DNA of 64,000 nt from Chromobacterium rhizoryzae (GTDB lineage Bacteria > Pseudomonadota > Gammaproteobacteria > Burkholderiales > Chromobacteriaceae): NCBI RefSeq assembly GCF_020544465.1, contig NZ_CP066126.1, forward strand, positions 1,860,001 through 1,924,000, read 5' to 3'. The notes under the pieces are model-generated. The model searched no databases and was not told the origin of the DNA. It worked only from the letters and a program-made list of their open reading frames with translations. Shown here piece by piece: positions 1 to 8,258 of the stretch (the first letter of the stretch is position 1; each line of letters begins with the position of its first letter). The translations under genes were made by a program, and so were the position numbers.

Positions 1-117
1 AGGGGGCCGTCCGAAGCGGCGTCGCAGCCGCCCGCGCGGTGATTGGAAGACTGTGAGCCATCCGGCGGCCGCAGGGGCGCGCCGCCGATGGCCCTGATTA
101 CAAGATAGCGAAAAAAA

Positions 118-873
118 ATGACGACAGATATCGCCTCTAACGCATTCAAGGACCGCGTGGTGCTGATTACCGGCGCCTCCCAGGGCATAGGCCGCGAGGC
201 CGCGCTGACGTTGGCGCGTCACGGCGCCACCGTGGTGTTGCTGGCGCGCAGCGTCAAAGGCCTGGAGAAGGTCTACGATGAAATAGCGGCCGCCGGAGGG
301 CCGGAGCCGGCGGCGGTGCCGCTGGACCTGCTGAAGGCGGCGGAGGGCGATTTCAACAATCTGGCGATGATGATCAAGCGCGAGCTGGGCCGCCTGGACG
401 GCATTCTGCACTGCGCCTCGCATTTTTACGCGCTGTCGCCGCTGTCCAATCAGACGGTGGAAGAGTGGATGGACCAGTACCGGATCAATACCGTGGCGCC
501 GTTCGCGCTGACCCGGGCCTGTCTGCCGCTGTTGAAGGATTCGCCGGACGCGGCGGTGCTGTTCGTCGGCGAAACCCACGGCTTGCACCCGGCGCCGTAC
601 TGGGGCGGTTTCGGCGCGTCCAAGGCCGGCCTCAACTACCTGACCCAGGTGGCGGCCAATGAATGGGACGTTTACCCGCAGTTGCGCGTCAACCAGCTGA
701 TCCCGGGGCCGGTGAATTCGCCGCAGCGCAACCGCACCCACCCGGGCGAGGACAAGTCCGAACGCGGCAATCTGTCCGAACTGATGCCGCATTTGCTGTA
801 CTGGCTGGGGCCCGCCAGCCAGGGCCGCAGCGGCGAGATCGTGGAACTGGATTTGCGCGCCCGGCGCGCTTGA
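118..873 (+). CDS. SDR-family protein (YciK-like), probably catalytically altered
   Basis: A 251-residue Rossmann-fold short-chain dehydrogenase/reductase. The cofactor motif TGASQGIG is at residues 18-25, so NAD(P) binding looks intact. The catalytic YxxxK site is not: the Lys is present (K169 in GASK) but the position four before it is Phe (F165). The usual NNAG stretch reads HCAS, and the region that should supply the catalytic Ser reads VGETHG. The overall layout and length fit the YciK subgroup, whose function is poorly defined. I infer either a non-reductase role or chemistry using other residues, such as Y161. The start is preceded by an A-rich stretch rather than a clear ribosome binding site. 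It is followed after 15 bases by a lipoprotein gene and then radA, all on the same strand, so the three may be co-transcribed. Confidence 0.85.
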   Translation: MTTDIASNAFKDRVVLITGASQGIGREAALTLARHGATVVLLARSVKGLEKVYDEIAAAGGPEPAAVPLDLLKAAEGDFNNLAMMIKRELGRLDGILHCASHFYALSPLSNQTVEEWMDQYRINTVAPFALTRACLPLLKDSPDAAVLFVGETHGLHPAPYWGGFGASKAGLNYLTQVAANEWDVYPQLRVNQLIPGPVNSPQRNRTHPGEDKSERGNLSELMPHLLYWLGPASQGRSGEIVELDLRARRA

Positions 874-888
874 GGGGAAGGGGGAGGC

Positions 889-1452
889 ATGAGCATAGGG
901 CGATGGCTATGGTTGCCGCTGTTGCTGGCGTTGACCGGCTGCAACTGGGTGGGCAACGTCACCGGCTTGACCAAGGACGCCAATAAGGCGATAGGCGCGG
1001 CCTGCCGTCAGACCGGCCGTTCGCTGGAAGAGTGCTATCTGCGCAATCCCGAAGCCGACAAGGCGGCGATTTACGCCGGCTGGCGCGAGATGAACGAGTA
1101 CATGGCCAAGAACAAGCTGGACACCATGGAGCCGCCCCGGGAAGCGTCCGCCTCCGCCGGCATGCCGGCGCCCACCGCCAGCGGCCACGGCGCCGCGTCC
1201 GCGCCGGCGGAAAAATCCAGCGCCAACACCTCTCCCTCCGGCCCCAGGCCGCTGAGCAACGAAGAAGCCGAACGCGCCGCGCGCACCGATCCGCAAGTGG
1301 AGGCGGTGCTGGCGGCCATCCGCAACAAGCCCGCCGGCGAAGGCGGGGAAAAATCCAAGGCGGCCTCCGGCGCGGAGCCGGAGCAGAAACGCCTGCTCAA
1401 CATCATCAATGAACTCAATAAGAACAGCCCTGCGCCTGGTTCGCACGGCTGA
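889..1452 (+). CDS. small lipoprotein of unknown function
   Basis: A 187-residue protein that begins with a short hydrophobic signal and a lipobox (LTGC, modified Cys at about residue 18), so it should be lipid-anchored. The mature part has a short Cys-containing segment (about residues 40-52), then a long Ala/Ser/Pro-rich, probably disordered linker (about 85-130), and a charged helical tail. I do not recognise a domain. A start with GGGGGAGGC seven to nine bases upstream is convincing. It lies between the SDR gene and radA; nothing in the sequence ties it to DNA repair. Confidence 0.75.
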   Translation: MSIGRWLWLPLLLALTGCNWVGNVTGLTKDANKAIGAACRQTGRSLEECYLRNPEADKAAIYAGWREMNEYMAKNKLDTMEPPREASASAGMPAPTASGHGAASAPAEKSSANTSPSGPRPLSNEEAERAARTDPQVEAVLAAIRNKPAGEGGEKSKAASGAEPEQKRLLNIINELNKNSPAPGSHG

Positions 1453-1479
1453 GCCCGCCCACTTCTTTCCGTTGTCCTG

Positions 1480-2841
1480 ATGGCAAAAATCAAAACCGTA
1501 TTCAGTTGCGCCGAGTGCGGCGGTCAAACGCCCAAATGGCAGGGCCAATGCCCGCATTGCAACGCCTGGAACACGCTGACCGAGGCGGTGCAGGCCGCGC
1601 CGGCGGCCAACGCCCGTTTCCAGTCCTGGAGCGACAGCGCCACCCAGGTGCAAAAGCTGTCCGATGTGCAAACCGAGGAAGTGCCGCGCGATCCATCCGG
1701 CATCGACGAGCTGGACCGGGTGCTGGGCGGCGGCGTGGTGCGCGGCGCGGTGATCCTGATCGGCGGCGATCCCGGCATCGGCAAATCCACGCTATTGCTG
1801 CAAGCGCTGTCCGAAATCGGCGCGCGCCGCAAAGTGCTCTATGTGTCCGGCGAGGAATCGCCGCAGCAGATCGCGCTGCGCGCCACCCGTTTGGCGGTGG
1901 CCACCGAGCGCGTCAACCTGCTGGCGGAAATCCGGCTGGAAGCCATCCTGGAAACGCTGAAGCGCGAGCAGCCGGAAGTGGCGGTGATCGACTCCATCCA
2001 GACCCTGTACACCGACCAAGTGACCTCGGCGCCCGGCTCGGTGTCCCAGGTGCGCGAATGCGCGGCGCAGCTGACGCGCATGGCCAAGCAGACCGGCATC
2101 ACCATTCTGCTGGTGGGACACGTCACCAAGGAGGGCTCGCTGGCCGGCCCGCGCGTGCTGGAGCACATGGTGGACACCGTGCTGTATTTCGAGGGGGATT
2201 CCCACTCCAATTACCGGATGATACGCGCGATCAAGAACCGTTTCGGCGCGGTCAACGAGCTGGGCGTGTTCGTGATGACGGACCGCGGCCTCAAGGGCGT
2301 GTCCAATCCCTCGGCCATCTTCCTGTCCTCTTACCGCGACGATGTGTCCGGCTCCTGCGTGCTGGTCACCCAGGAGGGCAGCCGGCCCTTGCTGGTGGAA
2401 ATCCAGGCCTTGGTGGACGACTGCCACGGCTTCCAGCCCAAGCGCCTGACCGTGGGCCTGGAGCAGAACCGCCTGGCCATGTTGCTGGCGGTGCTGCACC
2501 GCCACGGCGGCGTCGCCTGCTTCGATCAGGACGTGTTCCTCAACGCGGTGGGCGGGGTCAAGATCAACGAACCGGCGGCCGATCTGGCCATCATCCTGGC
2601 CATGGTGTCCTCCTTGCGCAACAAGCCCTTGCCGGAAAAGCTGGTGGTGTTCGGCGAAGTGGGTCTGGCCGGCGAGGTGCGCCCGGTGGCGCGCGGCCAG
2701 GAGCGCTTGAAGGAAGCGGCCAAGCTGGGCTTCACCCGCGCCATCGTGCCGCAGGCCAACAGCCCGCGCCAGCCGATAGAAGGGCTGCGGGTGATCGCGG
2801 TGGAGCGGCTGGATCAGGCGGTGGAATTCTGCCGCGAATGA
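1480..2841 (+). CDS. radA: DNA repair protein RadA (Sms)
   Basis: Full-length RadA of 453 residues, a RecA-like branch-migration helicase that acts in recombinational repair and in processing of stalled forks. The N-terminal zinc finger is C10, C13, C24 and C27. The Walker A motif GGDPGIGKST is at 95-104, the RadA signature KNRFG at 252-256, and the C-terminal third is the Lon-like domain with an intact core. The length matches the family. It is the last of three co-oriented genes and is followed within ten bases by a short inverted-repeat element (2849-2905) that may end its transcript. Confidence 0.97.
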   Translation: MAKIKTVFSCAECGGQTPKWQGQCPHCNAWNTLTEAVQAAPAANARFQSWSDSATQVQKLSDVQTEEVPRDPSGIDELDRVLGGGVVRGAVILIGGDPGIGKSTLLLQALSEIGARRKVLYVSGEESPQQIALRATRLAVATERVNLLAEIRLEAILETLKREQPEVAVIDSIQTLYTDQVTSAPGSVSQVRECAAQLTRMAKQTGITILLVGHVTKEGSLAGPRVLEHMVDTVLYFEGDSHSNYRMIRAIKNRFGAVNELGVFVMTDRGLKGVSNPSAIFLSSYRDDVSGSCVLVTQEGSRPLLVEIQALVDDCHGFQPKRLTVGLEQNRLAMLLAVLHRHGGVACFDQDVFLNAVGGVKINEPAADLAIILAMVSSLRNKPLPEKLVVFGEVGLAGEVRPVARGQERLKEAAKLGFTRAIVPQANSPRQPIEGLRVIAVERLDQAVEFCRE

Positions 2842-2848
2842 GCGGCAA

Positions 2849-2905
2849 GAGCCTGTTTACGATCTGCTGCGTCTCGCTTTAGCTCGCGAGATCGTAAACA
2901 GACTC
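2849..2905. repeat. short internally deleted copy of the 150-bp palindromic repeat
   Basis: A 17-base arm (2849-2865) ending in GTTTACGATCT is repeated inverted at 2889-2905 with one mismatch. The arms match the terminal inverted repeats of the longer elements at 15130, 38902, 39903 and 52114, but the middle is only about 23 bases. It sits directly after radA and would fold into a strong hairpin, so it may serve as a terminator or RNA-processing site. Confidence 0.8.
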
Positions 2906-2923
2906 TAAGAAAGCGGATAGCGA

Positions 2924-3484
2924 ATGATAGAAGACCGAGATATAGAAGCGGAACGCCCTTATCTGTTCCGCTACGCGCTGGCGCAATTGCGCGAGAAGGA
3001 CGCCGCCGACGAGGCGGTGCAGGAAACGCTGCTGGCGGCGCTGGAGTCCCGCGCCTCCTTTAGCGGCAAATCCACGCTGCGCACCTGGCTGACCTCCATC
3101 CTGCGCTTCAAGCTGATCGACGCCTTGCGCCGCAAGGGCAAGGAGAAGCTGTTCGAATCGCTGGAGAACGAGGCCGACGACGGCGATTTCGACGGCCTGT
3201 TCAGCCGGGACGGCCACTGGCGCGAGCCGGTCAAGGCCTGGAGCGGGCCGGAGCAGTCCTTGATCTCGCGCCAGTTCTGGGAGGTGTTCGAGCAGTGTTC
3301 GGAAGTGATGCCGCGCCGCACCGCGATGGTGTTCGTGATGCGCGAGGTGATGGGCATGGAGATCGCGGAGATCTGTAAGAATCTGGAGATCAGCGCGACC
3401 AACTGTTCCGTATTGCTGTATCGCGCCCGCATGAGCTTGCGGGAATGTTTTTCGATTCGCTGGAGCCGGGAGGCTAGCGTATGA
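2924..3484 (+). CDS. ECF-type RNA polymerase sigma factor
   Basis: A 186-residue sigma-70 family protein. Region 2 is at about residues 5-70, with the DAADEAVQETLLAAL core and TWLTSILRFKLID typical of ECF region 2. An acidic linker (about 75-105) separates it from region 4 at about 120-175, where EIAEICKNLEISATNCSVL forms the helix-turn-helix. It overlaps the next small gene by ATGA, the classic arrangement of an ECF sigma factor with a zinc-binding regulator. The longer-than-usual linker between regions 2 and 4 suggests the group of ECF factors paired with tiny zf-HC2 partners. The target genes cannot be read from the window. Confidence 0.9.
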   Translation: MIEDRDIEAERPYLFRYALAQLREKDAADEAVQETLLAALESRASFSGKSTLRTWLTSILRFKLIDALRRKGKEKLFESLENEADDGDFDGLFSRDGHWREPVKAWSGPEQSLISRQFWEVFEQCSEVMPRRTAMVFVMREVMGMEIAEICKNLEISATNCSVLLYRARMSLRECFSIRWSREASV

Positions 3485-3660
3485 AGTTGAGTTGTCGTCA
3501 GGCCAGCCGTTTGATCTCGGCCTCGCAGGACCGTCCCTTGAGCCAGTGGGAACACGTGCGTCTGCGCGTGCACCTGTTCATGTGCGGCAATTGCCGCAAT
3601 TTCTCGCAACAGCTGAAGCAGTTGGGGGAGGCCGCGCGCAAGGCGGGGCGCGGGGAGTAG
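3481..3660 (+). CDS. tiny zinc-finger (zf-HC2-like) partner of the ECF sigma factor
   Basis: A 59-residue protein whose ATG overlaps the stop codon of the upstream sigma gene (ATGA at 3481-3484), implying translational coupling. It contains HLFMCGNCRNF, that is His-x3-Cys-x2-Cys, the zinc-binding motif of anti-sigma factors of the zf-HC2 family. An earlier Cys near residue 5 could be the fourth ligand. It has no membrane segment, so it would act in the cytoplasm. A strong terminator follows 20 bases later, which closes a two-gene operon. Whether it inhibits or activates its sigma factor is not known. Confidence 0.85.
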   Translation: MKLSCRQASRLISASQDRPLSQWEHVRLRVHLFMCGNCRNFSQQLKQLGEAARKAGRGE

Positions 3661-3680
3661 CCATTTGAAAGCGCAAGGGG

Positions 3681-3706
3681 AAACCGGCCTTCTGGCCGGT
3701 TTTTTC
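3681..3706 (+). terminator. intrinsic terminator of the sigma/zinc-finger operon
   Basis: A nine-base perfect stem (3681-3689 with 3694-3702) around a TTCT loop runs straight into a T-rich tract. Confidence 0.9.
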
Positions 3707-3723
3707 TTGCCCGCGGCGCGGGA

Positions 3724-3750
3724 TAAAAAGAAGCCGGCGCAAGCCGGCTT
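3724..3750 (-). terminator. terminator of the DUF2325 gene
   Basis: An eight-base perfect GC-rich stem (3731-3738 with 3743-3750). Read on the minus strand it is followed by a run of T residues, and it lies 26 bases beyond the stop of the minus-strand gene. Confidence 0.8.
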
Positions 3751-3776
3751 TTAACTTCAAGGGTGGTAAGAAAAAA

Positions 3777-4136
3777 TCAGCGCTTGCGCTTGCCGCCGCC
3801 GCTCTTGGCCGCCGCGCACTGGTGCGGGCAGGCGGCGCATTGGCTGTCGTTGAGGCCGGCTCCGGTGAGCGATTGCTTGAGCGCACAGACCGAGCGGCGG
3901 CAGGCGATGAAGCGGATCTGGTTTTCCGAGGCCAGTTCGCGGAAATGGCGCATCACGTTGTGGCCCAGAAAATCGGTGAACAGAATCAAGAGGTCGGTGC
4001 CGGCCGGCAGGCGGTCCACCTTGCGCTGGTGCGAGCTGTTGCGGCCGCTGACGTGACGATGGATGTTGATGCCGAAATCGCGCAGCACATCCGGAATATT
4101 GCCGAGGGTATCGGCTCCCACAAGCATGGCATTCAT
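3777..4136 (-). CDS. DUF2325 domain protein behind a Fur box
   Basis: A 119-residue protein. Residues 1-95 match the DUF2325 pattern: an N-terminal MNAMLVGADTLGNIP nucleotide-fold-like start, then HVSGR, a PAGTDLLILFTDFLGHN core and ACRRS near residue 80. The C-terminus carries Cys residues (CAACPHQC) and ends in a basic tail, which could bind metal or nucleic acid. The family function is unknown. A near-perfect Fur operator lies about 30-50 bases upstream, so expression should rise when iron is scarce. The TonB receptor and Exb genes follow on the other strand. I infer a role in iron limitation, without knowing the biochemistry. Confidence 0.85.
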   Translation of the reverse strand: MNAMLVGADTLGNIPDVLRDFGINIHRHVSGRNSSHQRKVDRLPAGTDLLILFTDFLGHNVMRHFRELASENQIRFIACRRSVCALKQSLTGAGLNDSQCAACPHQCAAAKSGGGKRKR

Positions 4137-4164
4137 TGGACATCCCTCCTGGGTGAATTTTTAG

Positions 4165-4185
4165 AAATGATAATCGTTATCATTT
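4165..4185 (-). promoter_or_regulatory. Fur box
   Basis: ATGATAATCGTTATCAT with matching A/T flanks, a 21-base inverted repeat with one mismatched pair that matches the GATAATGATAATCATTATC consensus in its core. It lies directly upstream of the DUF2325 gene on the minus strand. Confidence 0.9.
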
Positions 4186-4186
4186 A

Positions 4187-4849
4187 GCTGGTCAATCACA
4201 AACTTTGAAAATGGCAATCAGGACAGGGGTGAACTGTGGCGGATCGGTCGCGCCGCGTGGGCCGTTTGCCTGAGAGAGCGGCGCCGGCGGCGGGTCTTGC
4301 ATGAGCGCGCTTCATGCCGGGCCGGCGCGCGGGGCGAGGGCGGCCGGCTGGCCGGCGTGGCGTAATCCGCGGCCGCGCCGCCTGCCGGAGGAGATTTAGA
4401 AAGTGGCATCTGAATAATGCATGGCAGCCACCAGCTTTTTACATGTAACAAGTATTAAAAACACAGAATAAGAAGTATTTACGCTGCGCTGTTTTTAACG
4501 CAATTGCAAAAAAGCAACATGCTTACGGGATAGATGCATGCCTTTTTTTGTAGTTTCTGCTCTAAGTATGCGATGAGGGTTTTTGTATATTGGATTTCTA
4601 ATACCGGTTAGACGCTTGTTTAATAAAGGTTTTGAGCCCTTAAGAATCATTGCTTAAAACATAGTGCCTGCTCGCTCTGAAGATGGCGGGGGGCCGCCGC
4701 GGAAAAGTTTATTGACGCTGATCATGATTAATTCGCACACTCGGATCGCCTTCGGTTCAGATCAAAAAATGAGCACAACGATGCTCTGAATAGAGCCATA
4801 AACCCGACGAGGTCAGTGGCCGGATGAACTTACAAGGGATTGGAGAATC
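4187..4849. other. 663-base intergenic region upstream of the TonB receptor
   Basis: The first half (to about 4400) is GC-rich with no credible reading frame. The second half (about 4440-4760) is clearly AT-richer and must contain the receptor promoter. No second convincing Fur box was found, and no gene could be supported. The length suggests a long untranslated leader or additional regulator sites. Confidence 0.5.
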
Positions 4850-7390
4850 ATGAACTATCGCAAGAAGAGAATCGCGCTGGCGCTCGCCATGCTCGGCGCT
4901 GGAGCCATGCCTCTGGCCCATGCGGACGACGCAAGCGGCACCCTGGACCGAGTGGAGATCACCGGCTCCAACATCAAGCGCTCCATCAAGCAGGAGCAGG
5001 CGATCCCGATGACCATCATCAAGACCGACGACCTGATCAAACAGGGCATGACGTCGGTTGAGCAAGTGGTCAACAGCCTGGCCGCCAACCAGTCCTCCCA
5101 GGGGGCCAACGCCGCGGTGGGCGCTTCCACCGGGGGGGCTTCCTACGCCAGCCTGCGAGGCCTGGGTCACCAGTACACCTTGATCCTGCTGGACGGCCGC
5201 CGCATCGTGAACCAGCCAATGGACGGCACCTCGGTCGACCTCAACGCCATTCCGCTGACGGTGATAGACCGCATCGAAGTGGTGCGCGACGGCGCTTCCG
5301 CCATCTACGGCACCGACGCCATCGGCGGCGTGATCAACTTCATCACCAAGAAAACCATGCAGGGCCTGTCCATCGGCGGCGAGTTTCTGTCCCCGCAACG
5401 TTCCGGCGGCCAGGAGCGCAGCGTCAATCTGTCCTACGGCTACGGCGATCTGGGCAAGGACGGCTTCAATATCTACGGCGCTTACGAGTATCACAAGACC
5501 AACAAGATCATGGCCACCCAGCGTGATTTCGCGTCCCAGATCACCAGCAGCACCAAGCGCAGCGTCAACAGCTTTCCTCCCAACTACCTGTTGCCCAGCG
5601 GCGACCTGATTACCGGTTCGCCCAATTGCGCGCCGCCGTATTCGACGCCGGACGGCAGCGGCGCCTGTTCGCAGCTGTATTCGCTGTATCCGTCCATCCA
5701 GCCCGAGGTCGAGCAGCAGACCGGCGTGCTCAAGGGCACCACCCGCATCGGCGACCACGAGCTGTCCTTGCAATATCTGGTGACCGAAACCAAGAACACC
5801 ACCTGGGTGGCGCCGACGCCGTTCTCCGGCGACGTGACTTCGCCGACCGCGCCGGGTCAGAACCCGGCGGACGGTCCGTTCCCGGTGTATGGCCGCTCGG
5901 TGCCGGCCGGCGCGCGCGTGGACAGCACCACCGCCACCACCCAGCGTTTGCAGATGAATCTGGAGGGCTTGATCGCCGGTTGGGACTACCGCGCCGGCCT
6001 CGGCCACTCGGAAAGCAAGGTCACTCACGATCTGGACGGCGGCTACCTGAGCCAGAGCAAGCTGCAGAACGCGTTGAACAGCGGCTTCGATCCAGGGACT
6101 TCCGATCCGGCCGCCTGGAAACCGTTCTCGTCCAGCGGCCGCATCGAGCAGGCCAAGTCCAAACTCGATCTGGCGGATTTCAAGGTCAGCAAGGAAGTGC
6201 TGCAACTGCCGGCCGGCATGCTGGCGGTGGCCATCGGCGCCGAAGCGCGCCGCGAAACCATCGAGCATACCTACAACCATGCGCTGTCCACCGACACGCT
6301 GAGCACCGGCCTGACCAAAACCAACGACGGCAGCGGCCAGCGCAGCGCCCAGGCCTTGTACGGCGAGCTGGACATCCCGGTGATCAAGCATCTGGACGCC
6401 AACCTGGCGGTGCGTTACGACCACTACAGCGATTCCGGCAGCTCGGTGAATCCCAAGGTTTCGCTGAAGTACCAGCCGGTGCCGCAACTGCTGCTGCGCA
6501 GCTCGGCCAGCACCGGCTTCCGCGCGCCGTCGCTGTACGACATCAATCAGCCCGCCCAGCAGCAGCTGACCGCCAAGAACTACACCGACCCGGTATTGTG
6601 CCCGGGCGGCGTGGCGCAGCCGGGCGCCGGTTCGTCCTCTTGCGTCAAGACGCAGCAAAATCTGCTGACCGGCGGCAACAAGAGCCTGCAGCCGGAAAAA
6701 TCCTCGTCCATCTCCTTCGGCATGGTGCTGGAGCCGGTCAAGGACCTGACCACCAGCGTGGACTTCTGGTGGACCAATATCCAGAACTCCATCGGTTCGC
6801 TGAACGAGCAGACCATCTTCGCCAACCCGGGCAAATACGCCAATTTGTTCGTCCGGGATTCGAAGAACAATCTGCTGTACGTGACCGACCTCACCGACAA
6901 CCTGGGCAACACCAGCGCCGCCGGCGTCGACCTGGGTTTCTCCTACCGTCTGCCGCGCACCTCGGTTGGCGATTTCACGGTGAATCTGGACGGCACTTAC
7001 ATCAGTAAGCACAGCTTCCAGTACGAGAAGGGCGGAGACTACCACAGCGATCTGGGCGCCTATGTCAACGGCAGCCCCACCTTCCGCTGGCAGCACAATC
7101 TGGCGCTGAACTGGATGCGCGGCTCGTGGAGCGGCATCTTGGCCCAGGCTTACAAGTCCGGTTACACCGATTCCGACCCCAGCCACATGGTCAAGCCTTA
7201 CTCCACCTGGAACCTGTCCGGATCCTACGCCTGGAACAAGCAACTGACCGTGACCGCCGGCATCAAGAACCTGTTCGACCAACTGCCGCCGTGGAGCAAT
7301 CAGGGCGAAACCACGCCCCAGGGCTATGACCCGCGCTTCACCGACGCGGTGGGCCGAGCCTACTTCGTGAAGGCCAGCTACAAGATGTAA
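4850..7390 (+). CDS. TonB-dependent outer membrane receptor
   Basis: An 846-residue receptor. Residues 1-25 are a signal peptide ending in AHA. The plug domain (about 35-170) contains the VEITGSNIKR start, RGLGHQYTLILLDGRR, and VVRDGASAIYGTDAIGGVINF. The rest is a beta-barrel, with the typical signature RSSASTGFRAPSLYDIN in the middle and a closing ITVTAGIKNLFD-like strand. The last residue is Met rather than the usual Phe. The subfamily resembles receptors for organic compounds as much as classical siderophore receptors, so the substrate is open. GGAG lies seven bases before the start. The TonB/Exb energising genes follow directly. Confidence 0.93.
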   Translation: MNYRKKRIALALAMLGAGAMPLAHADDASGTLDRVEITGSNIKRSIKQEQAIPMTIIKTDDLIKQGMTSVEQVVNSLAANQSSQGANAAVGASTGGASYASLRGLGHQYTLILLDGRRIVNQPMDGTSVDLNAIPLTVIDRIEVVRDGASAIYGTDAIGGVINFITKKTMQGLSIGGEFLSPQRSGGQERSVNLSYGYGDLGKDGFNIYGAYEYHKTNKIMATQRDFASQITSSTKRSVNSFPPNYLLPSGDLITGSPNCAPPYSTPDGSGACSQLYSLYPSIQPEVEQQTGVLKGTTRIGDHELSLQYLVTETKNTTWVAPTPFSGDVTSPTAPGQNPADGPFPVYGRSVPAGARVDSTTATTQRLQMNLEGLIAGWDYRAGLGHSESKVTHDLDGGYLSQSKLQNALNSGFDPGTSDPAAWKPFSSSGRIEQAKSKLDLADFKVSKEVLQLPAGMLAVAIGAEARRETIEHTYNHALSTDTLSTGLTKTNDGSGQRSAQALYGELDIPVIKHLDANLAVRYDHYSDSGSSVNPKVSLKYQPVPQLLLRSSASTGFRAPSLYDINQPAQQQLTAKNYTDPVLCPGGVAQPGAGSSSCVKTQQNLLTGGNKSLQPEKSSSISFGMVLEPVKDLTTSVDFWWTNIQNSIGSLNEQTIFANPGKYANLFVRDSKNNLLYVTDLTDNLGNTSAAGVDLGFSYRLPRTSVGDFTVNLDGTYISKHSFQYEKGGDYHSDLGAYVNGSPTFRWQHNLALNWMRGSWSGILAQAYKSGYTDSDPSHMVKPYSTWNLSGSYAWNKQLTVTAGIKNLFDQLPPWSNQGETTPQGYDPRFTDAVGRAYFVKASYKM

Positions 7391-7551
7391 CTCCGCCATG
7401 CCGGGACGGCCTTGCGCCGCCCCGGCTGGAGGGAGGACGCAGGAACCGGCTTTCGCGCGAAGGCCGGAGTGGCAAATGGCGGCCGCGCCGGCTCCGCCCG
7501 CTCACAAGGCGGGGAGGGGCCGGTCTAGTCGCCGCAATTGTGGGTATAAAC

Positions 7552-8208
7552 ATGACGAGCATCACAGCCAGAGGAATCGGCGGTCCCCCGCCCAAGCGCC
7601 GCATCGCGGGCTTGGTCGGCGTGATCGTCTTCCATGCACTGTTGATCTACGCGCTGGTGTCGGGCCTGGCCCAGGGCGTGGTCAAAGTGATCCAGCAAAA
7701 AGTGGAAGTGGCGGTCATCAGCGAACCGCCGCCGCCTCCGCCGCCTCCGCCCCCCAAAATAGAAAAAGTGGTGCAGCCCACCGCCGCGCCCAAGCCGCAG
7801 GCCTATGTGCCGCCGGTGGTCAATCCGCCGCCGGTCACCTCCACGGCCAACGCGATCCAGTCCACCACCTCGGACCCGGCGCCGCAGCCGGCGCCCACCC
7901 CCGCCCCGGCGGTGGAAGCGCCCAAGGGCCCGGTGTCGGCCAAGGCCAACTGCACCCAGCTGCAAGCCCCGGAATACCCGAGCAAGGCGCAGCAGGACGA
8001 GATCCAGGGCGTGGTGCGCGTGGCCTTCCAGGTGGGCGACAACGGCCGCTTCAGCCACATCGCCAACATCTCGTTCGACGGCGGCATCCCGCCGCGTTAC
8101 CGCAGCGGCTTCCAGTCGGCGATCAGCGCCGCGCTGCAAGGCTATAGCTGCAAACCCAACAGCCTGTTGAGCCAGGAATTCGGCTTCAAACTCGATTCCG
8201 GCGAATGA
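7552..8208 (+). CDS. tonB: TonB energy transducer
   Basis: A 218-residue TonB: a cytoplasmic start, one membrane helix (about residues 19-41, LVGVIVFHALLIYALVSGL), a proline-rich periplasmic stretch with a ten-proline run and several PPV/APTP segments, and a C-terminal TonB domain (about 135-215) with ECTQLQAPEYPSKA-like start and the GVVRVAFQV strand. It links inner-membrane proton-motive force to the receptor just upstream. A GTG twelve bases earlier is also in frame; I chose the ATG because the extension adds nothing recognisable. exbB and two exbD genes follow. Confidence 0.92.
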   Translation: MTSITARGIGGPPPKRRIAGLVGVIVFHALLIYALVSGLAQGVVKVIQQKVEVAVISEPPPPPPPPPPKIEKVVQPTAAPKPQAYVPPVVNPPPVTSTANAIQSTTSDPAPQPAPTPAPAVEAPKGPVSAKANCTQLQAPEYPSKAQQDEIQGVVRVAFQVGDNGRFSHIANISFDGGIPPRYRSGFQSAISAALQGYSCKPNSLLSQEFGFKLDSGE

Positions 8209-8258
8209 GCGCGAGCGCGCCTCGACCGGAGCACAGCAACTCTTAGGAGAACCAAAGC

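Noticed and set aside
1..117. Possible 3' end of an upstream gene
   Set aside because: A short open stretch ends in TGA at 40-42, but there is too little sequence to support a product.
4712..4725. FNR-like TTGACGCTGATCAT upstream of the TonB receptor
   Set aside because: Two mismatches in the ten conserved positions and no -10 at the right distance, unlike the five accepted boxes.
4757..7399. Very long minus-strand frame opposite the TonB receptor
   Set aside because: It is a shadow of high-GC codon use on the other strand; the plus-strand receptor has a signal peptide, plug and barrel motifs.
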